From Turbatrix aceti (taxonomy: Eukaryota > Nematoda > Chromadorea > Rhabditida > Panagrolaimidae): a DNA stretch of 64,000 bases. The DNA lies in the NCBI GenBank assembly GCA_963969345.1, contig OZ017768.1, forward strand, positions 372,001 through 436,000, in the 5' to 3' direction. Positions 46,007 through 57,108 of this stretch are shown here, piece after piece; within the stretch, counting starts at the first letter, position 1, and each line of letters opens with the position of its first letter. The notes beneath the pieces are model-generated. The model had not been told where the DNA came from. It did not search any database and was given only the letters and a program-made list of their open reading frames with translations. The translations under genes were made by a program, and so were the position numbers.

Positions 46007-49000
46007 GAGTCTTCATTCTTGCACGCCTAGCGGACGGTCGGTTTTATTCCGCCTCTCCTGTCCGCGACGGCAGCTTGCGCTCGCGATCGCATTCGGGAGC
46101 AGCGCAAGTGTAAGAATTGAAAGCGCCGTTTGACACCCGGGCTGGCCACCCTGTCAAACGTAGGCTAAAGAAAAATGTCTAGATTCCGTCTCAGCGTCGC
46201 TACCATCAACGCACGCTCACTGGGAAGTATGGCACGGCTGACGGATTTTGAAGAGGCCATTCGCAAAAAGCGGGGGGCCAAGCAAAATTCGCCCAAGCTA
46301 GACGTCATCGGGATCTCCGAAGTCAAGCGGTCCGGTTGTGGAGCGTTGAGCCTTCCAAGCGGGTACAATCTTTTGTACTCGGGCGAAAGCCCAGGCGAAA
46401 GAACGCACGGAGGAGTCGGCTTCTACCTGCCAGGCACGCTGAAGCCGCTCTGGTTCGTCCCCTTTTCGTCACGAATTGCCGAGATCGCTCTAAGACTGCC
46501 AGGAAAGCGCGTCCTCCGGATTATTCAGGTCTACGCGCCAACTACGGGACATTCAGTCGAAGAGTATTTGGCTTTTCTCGACGACCTGCACGAAGTCATT
46601 GTCGCCCGCAAGCAGTCGCAGCTACTTGTGATCGGTGACTTCAACGCATCTATTGGAGCTCGACAGCAAGGCGAAGCGAACACGGGACCTCACGCAGTCG
46701 GCTGTCGGAACGCACGAGGAGAACTTTTGCTGGACTTCTGTATCAGCAACAACCTCTTTGTTGCCAACGGCTTCTTCAAGAAAGCCAATAAGAACCGCTG
46801 GACCTGGCGCGCTCCAAATGGTGAAAGCGTCCATGAAATTGACTACGTACTGACGCAGAAGATGTCGCAGATACGAGACGTTGCCGTCCTGCCCAGTATC
46901 AATGTCGGTAGCGACCATCGGCTACTACGCTGCAAGATATCCATAAAAGCACGCTTCGGGAGAGCGGCACTCCCGAGACCAGGTCAAAAGGTTTTATCTC
47001 GTCGAGCCATCCAGAAAGAGCTTCAAGCCAAACTGAAAGAGTACATGCCTACAGGCTACCCTGAACGCGACTACTTGGAGCTAAAGAAGATCATCAACGA
47101 AGCCACAGATGCAGCAACGGTCGAAGTTCCACCAGAGCCGGCCATCTCGATGAGAACCCAGAGCCTGATGGAGCTCAGAGCCCGGATGAAGTTCTGCGTC
47201 GGCATCCAAACAGCTGCGGAACGGGTGCACTACTCCGTAGTAGCAAAGCTGCTCCGATGGTCCCTGAAAGAAGACATCCAAAGCAGGCGCCTACGAGTCA
47301 CCACAAAAGCAATCGCATCTGGGAAGCTGAAGCAGGGTCGACAACAGCTTGTCTACGGCCGCAAAACGAACTACGTCAAAGCCAAGGCCAACGAAGACGC
47401 CATAGAGCAGACCGTCAAAGCTATCTCTGGTTTTTTCGGCGAGCTTTACAGGTCAAACAGCGGCCCACTAGGCGTGAACCCTGCACCAGTAGACGTCACG
47501 TTTAGCGAGACAGAAGTCCGTGCTGCCCTCAAAAGCTGCCGACCCCGCACGACGCCCGGAATTGACTGTGTATCCGCGACGGCGTTACGCAGTGGAGCTG
47601 AATATCTGGCGCCAGCACTCACTGCACTGTTCAATTCTATCGCGAACAGCGGTGAACTGCCTGAAAAATTTGCGAACGCTGTGACTGTCCTGCTGCTGAA
47701 AAAGGGCGATCCCAGTGACCTCAATAACTACAGGCCCATCAGCCTGCTCTCGGCAATCTACAAGGCGCTCACAAAAGTCATCGCGCAGCGGATCGGGGAA
47801 GCCGCACAAGTCACTGGAATACTTCCCCCGGAACAGGCTGGTTTTCGAAAGTCTTACTCCACTGTAGATCATATTCAGAGCATCAACATGATCGCTGAGA
47901 AGCTACGGGAGTACAATCAGCCGCTGGTCGCTGTCTTCGTCGACTTTCGCAAGGCGTTCGACTCGATCAGCTTTGATTCAATCTGGGCAGCGCTTGACTC
48001 CATCGGCGTGGATCCCGGCATCACCGAACTGGTGCGATGGCTGTATGCAGCTGGAAACTCGGCAGTCAAAGTCGGCGACAGGACGGCGGAGTTCCAAACG
48101 CAGAAAGGAGTACGGCAAGGCGATACGCTGAGCCCGCTAATTTTCATCCTAGTTCTCCAACGAGCCCTTAACGCCGCACAGCTGACAGGCAGAGGCGTCA
48201 AGGTTGATGGTCAGCGGCTAGCGTATTTGGCATACGCTGACGACGTCGTTCTTTTCTCCCACACTGGCGAAGAACTTCAGGAAATGCTGTCGGATATGGC
48301 CATCGCCTGCAAAGACGTCGGACTGGAAGTCAACGTCAAGAAGACGCAGTGGATGGTACAGAAACGGCGGGATCAGCGACCTATCTCCTCCGGACTTCTC
48401 CTCAAGGACATCGAGGATGATTTCGAGCTCTCCCTCCACGGCCTGGTTATCCAACGGGTGCAGTCGTTCATCTATCTAGGCCAAAAGATGTAGTGGCCGC
48501 GCAACCACGTCGTTGAGATACGTAATCGCATCTCGACAGCAAGGTCCATCTACTACCGGAACTCAGATCTCCTGCGCTCCAAACGCACGCCAATGTACTT
48601 GAAGCGCCGCCTGATCCATGCCTGCATCTTGCCATCGGTGTTGTACGGCTGTGAAACCTGGGCGCTGACAGAAACGGCAAGATCTACGTTGCGCAATGCT
48701 CAACACCGAGTCGAACGAGCCATCCTCGGGCTGCGACGGTCTGACAAAGTCCGAAACAAAATCATCCGACGAAGAACAAAACTCAAAGACTGGGTGAAGG
48801 AAGCGGAACGCCGAAAATGGACATACGCGCGAAAGCTCCTGGAGGCAGACGAAAACAGATGGGCCCGACGACTGACCTTGTGGATACCACAAGGAAAACG
48901 ACCCGTGGGACACCCTTCCTTACGATGGGCCGATTCGCTCAACTCGGTGTTCAACAAGACGAAAAACAGACCACAACGACGAGGGGAAGAAGAAATCGCG

Positions 49001-49108
49001 ACCAAAACGAATCGAGACATTTACGCCTACGTGGACGTCATTTGTGCCTCCTAACATCTGGTCTAATGATAACTAACCACTGAGTAATGGTGAAATAATA
49101 GAATAATA
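46007..49108 (+). mobile_element. Full-length RTE-type LINE retrotransposon
   Basis: Bounded by a 13-bp target duplication ATGTATAACATAT (45994-46006 and 49109-49121). A 168-base 5' leader, one long reading frame and a very short 3' UTR ending TGGTGAAATAATAGAATAATA fit the compact 3.1-3.3 kb RTE layout. A second, truncated copy of the 3' end lies at 32038-32118, which confirms the element's end. Strand is from the reading frame. Confidence 0.92.
46175..49054 (+). pseudogene. LINE endonuclease / reverse transcriptase, one in-frame stop
   Basis: Single frame of 959 codons interrupted only by TAG at 48491-48493 (codon 773). N-terminal apurinic-type endonuclease, about residues 5-255: TINARS, ISEVK, YAPT, GDFNASIG, IDYVL and SDHRLL carry its catalytic residues. 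Reverse transcriptase, about 430-730: NNYRPISLLS, AGFRKSYSTVDHI, FVDFRKAFD, GVRQGDTLSPLIF and the active-site YADD are all intact. After the stop the frame continues (IRNRISTARS, LPSVLYGCETWALTE, WARRL) to the normal C-terminus. The stop removes the C-terminal domain, so this copy is probably inactive unless the stop is read through or is a sequencing error. Confidence 0.9.
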
Positions 49109-49121
49109 ATGTATAACATAT

Positions 49122-49380
49122 TATGTGCATCAAATAGAATTCTGCCTGAGTCTGTGCATTTTATTTAATTTCATTTGTTGTTGCCAGGGATGTCAAAAAA
49201 AATTTTGACCTCCATCGGCCCATCGAAAACTTCAATCTGGACAAAAAAAATCAGCTTTTTAGATTTCCCTTCCTTAGCGACGTCAAACGGATAAAATATT
49301 TAGGCGAAGTTCCTTTTCAGATTCTCCAGATCAATTTAAGTTATTTAAATATTCTTCATAAATTGCTAGAATATGTTGAT
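49122..49380. other. AT-rich spacer between LINE and foldback
   Basis: No feature seen. Confidence 0.4.
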
Positions 49381-51064
49381 GATATAAGACGAGGACAATA
49401 AAAATTTTTTTTGTCATGCTATTTTTTTGCCTTTTTTTTAGAATTTACTTCTTGAAGAAGTAAACTGACTGCAAAAACCAAATTTCTTCAAGTAGGAAAT
49501 AAAACACCCCGTGTTTTTTCATTTTTCATAATTTTTACAAAATGACGTCTCAACAGTTGTCTTGGACGCAAAAAGATGCACAATCGCAGTTTTTGATATC
49601 AGTCGATTTTGCAGATGTAAACTTAGTGATTTTGCAATAAAATGGAACAACGTTTTTGAATTGGAAGTGAGTGTAGTGATTTTTATGAATGTGTTGCCAT
49701 GCTGAGTGTCTCTCGTTTTTTTTACAATTTATTTCTATATCAGACGTATTTTTCACAAAAACAAAACAAAGATGTGCACGCAAGAGAGAGGGACAAGCTA
49801 CTCCCGACGTCGCGAGTAGCTGCTGCGCGCATAAAAGAGAGAGACGGACACGCTACTCACGATGTCGCGAGTAGCTGCTGCGCGCATAAAAGAGAGAGCG
49901 CGCAGATCGGTGGTTCTTCGTTGATAGATTCTGATGGATTCTGGTCGTCGCTGTGCCGCGATGAATTTTCCGTTGGCATTTCATAGACACTGCAAAAGCA
50001 TCTTCGTAAAACCACAATTTAGAAATGGTGCGCTCAAAACAATTCTTACCGTGAGTGATAACGGGTCGCCTGTGCAAGCATCAGCTGGTATCACTGCTGG
50101 TGGCACTGGCCGTGGAAATCATTGAGGCGATGAGAACAGAGAAACGGCAACGGAAATCGATGCAACAACGTTGACAATCGATTGAGGAACGATCGCGTTC
50201 CGTTTTTTGAACGTCAGAACAACACGTTCAAACAGCGCGTGCGCACATTTTCTTGAACAGATCGCGAACGTTCCTCACTTGCTATTTGTGAACAATCGAT
50301 TGTCAACGTTGTTGCATCGATTTCCGTTGCTGTTTCTCTGTTCTCATCGCCTCAATGATTTCCACGGCCAGTGCCACCAGCAGTGATACCAGCTGATGCT
50401 TGCACAGGCGACCCGTTATCACTCACGGTAAGAATTGTTTTGAGCGCACCATTTCTAAATTGTGGTTTTACGAAGATGCTTTTGCAGTGTCTATGAAATG
50501 CCAACGGAAAATTCATCGCGGCACAGCGACGACCAGAATCCATCAGAATCTATCAACGAAGAACCACCGATCTGCGCGCTCTCTCTTTTATGCGCGCAGC
50601 AGCTACTCGCGACATCGTGAGTAGCGTGTCCGTCTCTCTCTTTTATGCGCGCAGCAGCTACTCGCGACGTCGGGAGTAGCTTGTCCCTCTCTCTCCTGCG
50701 TGCACATTTTTGTTTTGTTTTGATTTGTTTTCGATTTGTAGATAATAAATACGAAAATCTTTATTCGCCAACATGTGCAACAAGAAATGACATAAATTAT
50801 GAATAGTGCTTCTGTTCAACTCAAAGTAGAAGTAAACTACTCGATTTCGACAAAAATGAAAAAAAATGGTTCTGAACGTGAATTTCAACTTGGCGTTTTC
50901 AGAGAATCCAACAAATCGTAATTTTAGCTTCTTTTGTTTTAGCTCAGACGCTTTCTACAATAAAAACGTAAAAACATGAAAATGATGATGTCACAAATTT
51001 GCTTTCAAAAAATGGGGAAAAATAAGCATGACAAAAAAAATTTTTATTGTCCTCGTCTTATATC
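49381..51064. mobile_element. Composite foldback element with long palindromic core
   Basis: Outer ends share an inverted repeat of about 40 bp (GATATAAGACGAGGACAATA..., 49381-49421; mirrored at 51025-51064). Inside lies a near-perfect palindrome: arms 49757-50184 and 50293-50720, 428 bp each, around a 108-base loop. Each arm contains two 55-base tandem units (from 49797 and 49852; mirrored at 50602-50680) built as GCTACTC-GACGTC-like centre-GAGTAGC followed by TGCTGCGCGCATAAAAGAGAG. The sequences between the ends and the core are not mirror-symmetrical. No transposase is present and no clear target duplication was found. The class is unknown. Confidence 0.75.
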
Positions 51065-51082
51065 AAAAAGTTAGCCAGTTGT

Positions 51083-51822
51083 TCAAAACCACTCAAGTTG
51101 TATTCGTTTGAATGAAGCACGAACTTTTGCAGTTGGTTCTGACTGCAAAATGATGCCCAGTTTCTGGGTGGGATCTGTTGAGCGGAAGACAAAGACGTTG
51201 AAATCATCAGGGAGAGCAGATGTGTAGATTCGCTCGACACGGTTCACGCCGGACTTGTTCGTCACATGTTTGCATGAGTCACCGGTGGCGAAATAAAAGA
51301 CTGGCGTTGCTACCTAAAAATATTCTAGGTGCTGTTTTTTTATTATATAATAAGTTGAAACTCACATGGCTGCGTTTTGGTACGTATTTGGGGTCTACAA
51401 CGACCGAGCGCCGTTGGGAACGAGAACCGGACAACCAATGACCGAATCTTGGTTCTCTGCGTGAAGCATGATTTCCGTGTCGTACGTTGTAATGTTTGAA
51501 AAGCAACCTAGATGTTTACAATTTTTTAAAATTTAAATATTTTCGTACAAAAAGTTTGTGCTTACCGGCGTGCTTATTGTATACGGTGTGCCACTTTCGG
51601 CACATTGCGTGTTTGAATTCTGGTTCCGGGCTGATAACTAAATCCATCAAAAAGTTTGGTTGCCCTAAAAAGGTGTATTATTTTAAATTTTTTTATTTGA
51701 AACCTACAAGTCGTTTCTGGAGAAGCGTTTTTCCAGAAGTCTAAATCGTAGACCGGTGCATCGAAAATCGCACCTACATGTTTGCAAAACATCAGCAGGA
51801 CGCTGATCCTTATCATAACCAT
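51083..51822 (-). pseudogene. Small secreted four-cysteine protein, cluster member 4, frameshifted
   Basis: Paralogue of the 37.6-42.6-kb genes. Exons on the minus strand: 51822-51708, 51664-51566, 51507-51366, 51313-51083. A signal peptide starts MVMIRISVLLMFC. Then AMCRKWH, GCFSNIT, VIGCPVLVPNGA, FYFATGDSCKHV and IYTSALPDDFNVFVF follow, with all four cysteines. Exon 3 is 142 nt against 143 in members 2 and 3, and the frame breaks right after VPNGA, near 51409; the expected continuation (SVVVDPKYVP) is in the next frame. All splice sites and exon 4 (231 nt) are intact, so the loss is recent or is a base-call error. Confidence 0.8.
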
Positions 51823-51926
51823 TTGAAATATTTAATACTTGATCTTGCGCTAGATGAATGTGTTTGTATTTCAAGACTGGAATTATTAAATAGCCTTGGT
51901 GAAAAAAAAAGGAGTGGTTTCAGAAG

Positions 51927-52080
51927 TGTTCCCGCCCCGTTCACAATTCCTGGATTATATATATACAAAAAATCTTTTAGTCGAGTATTAACTCTCATTA
52001 TACAGGGATGGAATATTTAGTTTTTTTTTACACAGACAAACACATTTTTTAGATTCTAATAAATAAAAAAGGCGGAGCAT
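51927..52080 (-). promoter_or_regulatory. Promoter module of cluster member 4 (eroded)
   Basis: On the + strand GTGTTCCCGCCCCG (51927-51940), about 105 bases before the ATG, and AAAAAAGGCGGAGCAT (52065-52080). The middle GGGGTGGGG box of members 1-3 is not present. Confidence 0.45.
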
Positions 52081-52433
52081 CACATTTATGTTCACTGAAA
52101 TAAGGAGTATCTTCACCTGGTAAAGCATGTGCTTGTTTATCTGACAGATTATTCACGTTCGAAATGGTACAGTCCACTGCACAGAGCAAAGATCAAAAGT
52201 ACACAAACTGAATAGAAACAGAGTTGGTATGGCTGATGTGTCAATGCATAAAACATTTGCAAAAAAAATGAAAAGAGATGATGCAAAAAAATATCGTGAT
52301 TTCGTTGCTGAAAAAAATGAAGTTTCTTTATCCAATGCTTACACAATTTCAAAATAAATGACCGTAATTATTCACAAACAAACACAAATGACACAAATTT
52401 TCAAGTTTTAGAAAGCTAGAGAAATCAGGATTT
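52081..52433. other. Intergenic between cluster members 4 and 5
   Basis: AT-rich; no gene or motif seen. Confidence 0.45.
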
Positions 52434-53373
52434 TTATACGACATTCGTCACCTGCACTTTTTTGAAACCCGACATGACATGAGTTGTCGGTATGTACTGC
52501 ATGGTGAACTGAAGCGTTGTATACTTTGAAGTAGGGCGGAAGATCAGAACGTTAAAGTCGTTTTCAAGAGGCTCCGTGTACATCCGCCGAACAGGTAAAA
52601 AGAAAGAGCTGGATTTCAGCTTCTTACAAGACGTGCCCGTGACGATTTGCAGAACTGGCAACGTTTCCTAAAAAAAATAACAGTTTTTTGCACACGTTGT
52701 GTATATCTTACGTTCCACTCCGGTAGAGTTTCCGGATCAATTACAAGGTGGTAACCAGAAGGCAGCAGTACGGGGCATCCCAAAATAGGATGTGAGTTGA
52801 CGTCGTTAATTGTGAGTTGAACGTTCATTTGATCTGTTTGCTGAAAACATTCTGAAAAACTTTTCATAATTATTTTGTCATTTGTGTTGTGTTTTATGTT
52901 ATCTTTGTATGCACTTGTGTTTTGCAGCGATACATGGAAACATGTTCTGCAAAGCGTGCGCGCATTAGGCACACTTTGTAGGGTACAATCATTTTTCGCT
53001 TTTCGGAGAACACAAAATGTGTACCCTATCCTACTTATGTAAATCCTGTGTTGTTTTGTCTGCAGTGTCATTTGGCTCCGCCTTACTTACCAATTAACTT
53101 GTCGTTTGTGTTTTCAAATTTGACGCATAATGCGTCGGATACGGTATTGTCGTTCTGTTCTAACGAATTCGCAAAGACTGAAATTATGTTACAGTTTGAT
53201 GACAGGAATTCACGTAGTGAGTTTTGAACCTTACCATCATGGGTATCGATTATTTCATCGACTTCATGGTGACGGTTGTGATGATGATGGTGATGTTTGT
53301 GATGTTTCTTAGCACTCACACTGGGTTCAAAAGCCATCAGGGCCAAGAAAGCGACTACCATAACGATGCGCAT
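52434..53373 (-). CDS. Small secreted four-cysteine protein with His-rich segment, cluster member 5
   Basis: Most diverged paralogue. Exons on the minus strand: 53373-53235, 53177-53091, 52851-52712, 52667-52434; phases 1, 1, 0; 199 aa. The signal peptide starts MRIVMVVAFLALMAF and is followed by a histidine-rich stretch (KKHHKHHHHHHNRHH), absent from the other members and suited to binding metal ions. Family landmarks remain: ALCVKF, ECFQQ, SHPILGCPVLLPSG, VTGTSCKKL, MYTEPLENDFNVLIFRP. All four cysteines are conserved. Exon 2 is shorter (87 nt) and intron 2 longer (239 nt). The frame is open further upstream to 53487, but the ATG at 53373 gives the cleanest signal peptide. Confidence 0.82.
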
Positions 53374-53456
53374 GTTGTTGAGATGCTGACAAGCTAAAAG
53401 TGAGAAATTATCAGAACGGGGCACGACAAAAGATAGAACCTCAAGGTGCCCTTTTA

Positions 53457-53622
53457 CCCTTATAAACCTTACCGAACACGAAATCAAAAATAGTGCACAA
53501 ATAAGAACGTATAAAAAGTGTAGTGCAAAGGCGTGGTTTTTTTACCTTTGCAAAGGTAAAAAAAACCACCATGGTTGTCTCCCGGAAGCGGAGATTCTAA
53601 TATGTCAAAGGCCCGCCCCTTA
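53457..53622 (-). promoter_or_regulatory. Promoter region of cluster member 5
   Basis: On the + strand CCTTATAAAC (53457-53466, TATA-like, about 85 bases before the ATG) and GGCCCGCCCCTTAT (53609-53622), matching the first GC box of members 1-3. In between lies a long hairpin (53533-53569). Confidence 0.42.
53533..53569. repeat. A/T-rich hairpin
   Basis: GTGGTTTTTTTACCTTTG followed directly by CAAAGGTAAAAAAAACCAC: an almost perfect palindrome with one extra A in the right arm and no loop. It lies between the TATA-like and GC boxes of cluster member 5. Confidence 0.85.
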
Positions 53623-53982
53623 TTTTTATTATATGAAACACGCACGCATCTTGATGTTCTTTTTTTCAGGTATAAAAAGATTTTTTTCAGTTTGCAAAAA
53701 AAAGGAAAAATTAAAAATGTATGCACCAAAACATTCGGAGCAAATTCAAATTTGTTTCACAAAGTGTGAAAAATAAGCACAGAGTCATAACAATTTTTGT
53801 ACTATTTGCATAATGCAAATCTGTTAGATCAATCATCTGCATGCGACCGACTAATTTCCATAATCACGCAGAATTCTTTTTGGCCGGCGAGTGACTTTCA
53901 TCGGTAATACCAACGACGACTACTGGCATTTCTTGTCTTTGACAAACGGACGGACGGCGATTGCTGATACCGCACAACCACG

Positions 53983-56236
53983 ATGGCCGGCAACAACGAC
54001 CCCGCTGCAATTCCCAGCACCACGTTTGGTGGCTTTCGGCATGTGAGTTACAGTATACAATAGGAACATGCCTCTTTGAAAGCTCCTTATTTTCAGTACA
54101 TCACGCTGCCCGTTATTCAGTCGGTAGACCCCTCCAAGATTATGCTCGTAGCCGAGCTCAACGTCCGTGTTCGTCGAAAGCACTTCCTTTTCAACCGCGA
54201 TTCCGGATGGTGTCGCACGACCGTGGCAATGAGTCCTGTTGGCTCGCTGTATGTCTACATGAAAGGTTGCAAGGGCTACTGGCTGTCGATTGCCGCGGCA
54301 AAGTCAGTGACTTTCTCCGGTGTACGGGATACCCCGGCCGGAGTTGATGTCTATCGCTACGCCGCAATCATCAAGCTTGTCTTTCCGTTTGGAGACCTTA
54401 TCCTTCAGTTCGATTCTACCCAGCACATCAAGAGGTGGAGAAATGCAATTTTGAGTTTCCATCAGGCAATCAAAGTGGACGAAAACAAGGAAACTCTTCT
54501 GAGTCGTAACACAGCACCAGTAGCCGCACCATTGCCTTTCCAGAGGGCTCAACCGACTCAAATCTCGCAGCAAAGCTCCGAAACATCGGTCGAGCTTGGT
54601 GAAGAGGATGACAGCTCGTCGACCCGATCCACGAGCGCTGCAAGTAATTACAGCCAGCTTAGTGCTGTCAGCGAAAGATCTGCTGCTAAAGAATCAGATA
54701 GAAGCAGTGTTTACGGCAAAGAAAAAGGCAGCGTTTGCGGGGATGACGACAACAATTTGGATGCAACACTAACAGATGGTAAGCCTCTTTGGTGATTTTT
54801 TGCCGTATCTTGTTTTCATTAGAAGTAATGTAAAAAACGCCAGCGTTGTTTAACGCTAAAGAACACATGTAATCTCGAACCGTGTTTTTTGAGTGAATGA
54901 ATCATCAATAACAAAGCAGTAAGCTGTTTTGACACTTGTAGCCGTATTGTTATCTGAAATTTTGTATTTATGACGAAAAAAATTGTAATATTTAAATCAC
55001 CTTTAATCCTTTGTTTTCGTAACAATTCACTTATTTTTTTGTAGTTTCTTACTTCCCTGTTTACCAATTTCTTTTTGCAAATTTTTTTAATACTTTTGTT
55101 GCACTTAGTTGACTTTTAGTCGACCAAGAATTTTTTTACAGCAACCGATGTCGATTGCCAGCGTCGTGTCGCATTGGATACTATTGAAGAAGAAAACACA
55201 TCAGAGTTAACTTCAATTCCAGAAAAACAGACAAGATGCAAGCGCAGTGTATCCGACGCATCCACAATGACCACGATGTCTACAGCGGCTCAGACGGAAG
55301 CACCGAACCGCGCAACGGCATCATGCTCAACCCAATCGACATTCTCTTGTCGCACTGCGGTCATTGCGCTGCCCCCGCCACCGCCAAGGACCATTCCTCC
55401 TCCGCCACCACCTCGTCAGCCGGAACCGACTCCGCATGTGTCGCAGGTGCCGCAGGCAGCGCAAAAACCGTATCTGCCCCCGCTGAGTGGCTTCAAATTG
55501 TCTGTGGTTCCCACGATGCCTCCTCCTCCCGCTCCGGCTCCAATTGTGGTTGAAGACGCGGAAACCATTTTTGAAGCACCTCAGAATCCAGATACCTGTG
55601 CCACGGCGGAATCCAGCTGTTCATCGCTTTTCCAGTGCCGATCTCGGAATTTGTCCCACGTATCTTTCCCATACATTGATGAGTCGTACGACGACGAGCG
55701 GTGCACGCGTGTAACGACTCCGACTGCGTTCCCTCGACTCACGACTACCCAGCGAGTTACGACGCCGTTGGTTATCGGCTGTCAAGAGCCTGAAAATTCT
55801 CTTCCCCAGCCTGTGTTTTCTCTTTTTGACCCTGTGGTTTCATCTTCAAGCGCGGGGGGGCAGTCTTGGAATCCTCGTATGCCTGCAGCACGCCAGCAGG
55901 TGTCAATACCTCCAATCTTTTCCACTTCTGTAACCGAAGCTCCTCAGCAGCCGCAGCGATCGACTGGCTCGCCGACGACTCATTCGTCGAGCTCAGGTCG
56001 TGCCATCGAGCAGAACCCCGCTTTTGCCTTCTGGCAGAATCGACAGAACGCAAGTGAACGACCCGTCATAATTTTACCCAAGGTGCGTTTTTTCTTGTAC
56101 TTTGCTGTCAAAAAAGTGCTATTATCATGTGCAATTTCAGTCCATCCGACGCGGAATCGTCTCAGACCGTCGAGCTGCTCTTCTTCAGCAAACTTCTGGA
56201 GGTCCGGCGAAAACAGAAGATCAGCCGGTTCAATAG
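53983..56236 (+). CDS. PH-like domain protein with Ser-rich and poly-Pro regions
   Basis: Gene not recognised. Exons: 53983-54042, 54097-54778, 55142-56082, 56141-56236; GT-AG junctions with phases 0, 1, 0; 592 aa. Residues about 25-150 look like a pleckstrin-homology-type fold: alternating strands (IMLVAELNVRVRRKHFLF, GSLYVYMKG) closed by an amphipathic helix with the typical Trp (HIKRWRNAILSFHQAI). Next comes a Ser/Thr-rich acidic region, then poly-proline runs (ALPPPPPRTIPPPPPP; PTMPPPPAPAP) of the kind bound by SH3, WW or profilin partners, and a Gln/Arg-rich end. This suggests a cytoplasmic adaptor, perhaps cytoskeletal, but that is inference. No signal peptide or membrane segment. The ATG chosen follows an open promoter region. 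Confidence 0.78.
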
Positions 56237-56644
56237 TGCACACACGTGAAACATTACTGATTTTAATTTACTTGCTACTGAAAATCATTGAATGAATTTG
56301 TATTAGCTGTGTCTTGCAACATCACGAGATGTCAAAAGAAAAATTCGGTGTTGAAAATTATTACGGTTTTGGCCGAATACTTTGGTATCCCTTTGAGCGG
56401 TCACTCAAAAATCAAATTTTGTAAACAGATAGTACAGTTTGCGTATACTTTTTTGATTTTGATTTGATAACTTTTGCTCAAATGTGTTCTCACTAATTTG
56501 CTTTTTGGCAAATTGTTTTGTGTTTTCGTCAGATATTAAAATACTTGGAAATTAATTTTATAGAAACTCTCAAAAATGTGACTACAAGGCAACTAGGAAA
56601 CAATGCAAAGGGGCCGTCAAATCAAATTTAATTATTTGCAGTGT
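56237..56644. other. 3' flank of the PH-like gene
   Basis: AT-rich; no canonical AATAAA before the duplicated unit begins. Nothing else is seen. Confidence 0.4.
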
Positions 56645-57108
56645 CATTTCATCGTCATCCCGGTACCGACAAGTGCAAATCTGTTAATCCGTGCTGTACA
56701 TGTGTTTCTTCTCTTTTATCCCAATGGATTATGACAAAGCACACGTGCAATAAAATTACTTATTTTAGGTCGTACGGTAGACACAGTGTTGATGCACGCA
56801 TGTGCTATAAATTGGCAATTGTGTTTTGCCCCTACGTACACACAAACTATTTACGAATATAATTTTGGAGTACAAACGGTTTTGTCAAAAATACAATTTG
56901 CCAATAATTTATAATTTTGAATAAAAATATTGCGTGCTTTATTTCTGAATATACAATACGAAATTTTTGTGCTATCAGATTTACTGTAAATTAAAAAAAA
57001 ACGCAGGAATGAAGCTGCTCGACTGTTCAACCCAAATAAAAAAATCGCAAAAGTAAATAACTTAACGAAAACTAATCTGATATAGATTATTTATGATTTT
57101 AACTGATT

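Noticed and set aside
49934..50125. 63-codon frame repeated on the opposite strand at 50352-50543
   Set aside because: Identical only because it lies in the palindrome arms; no protein features.
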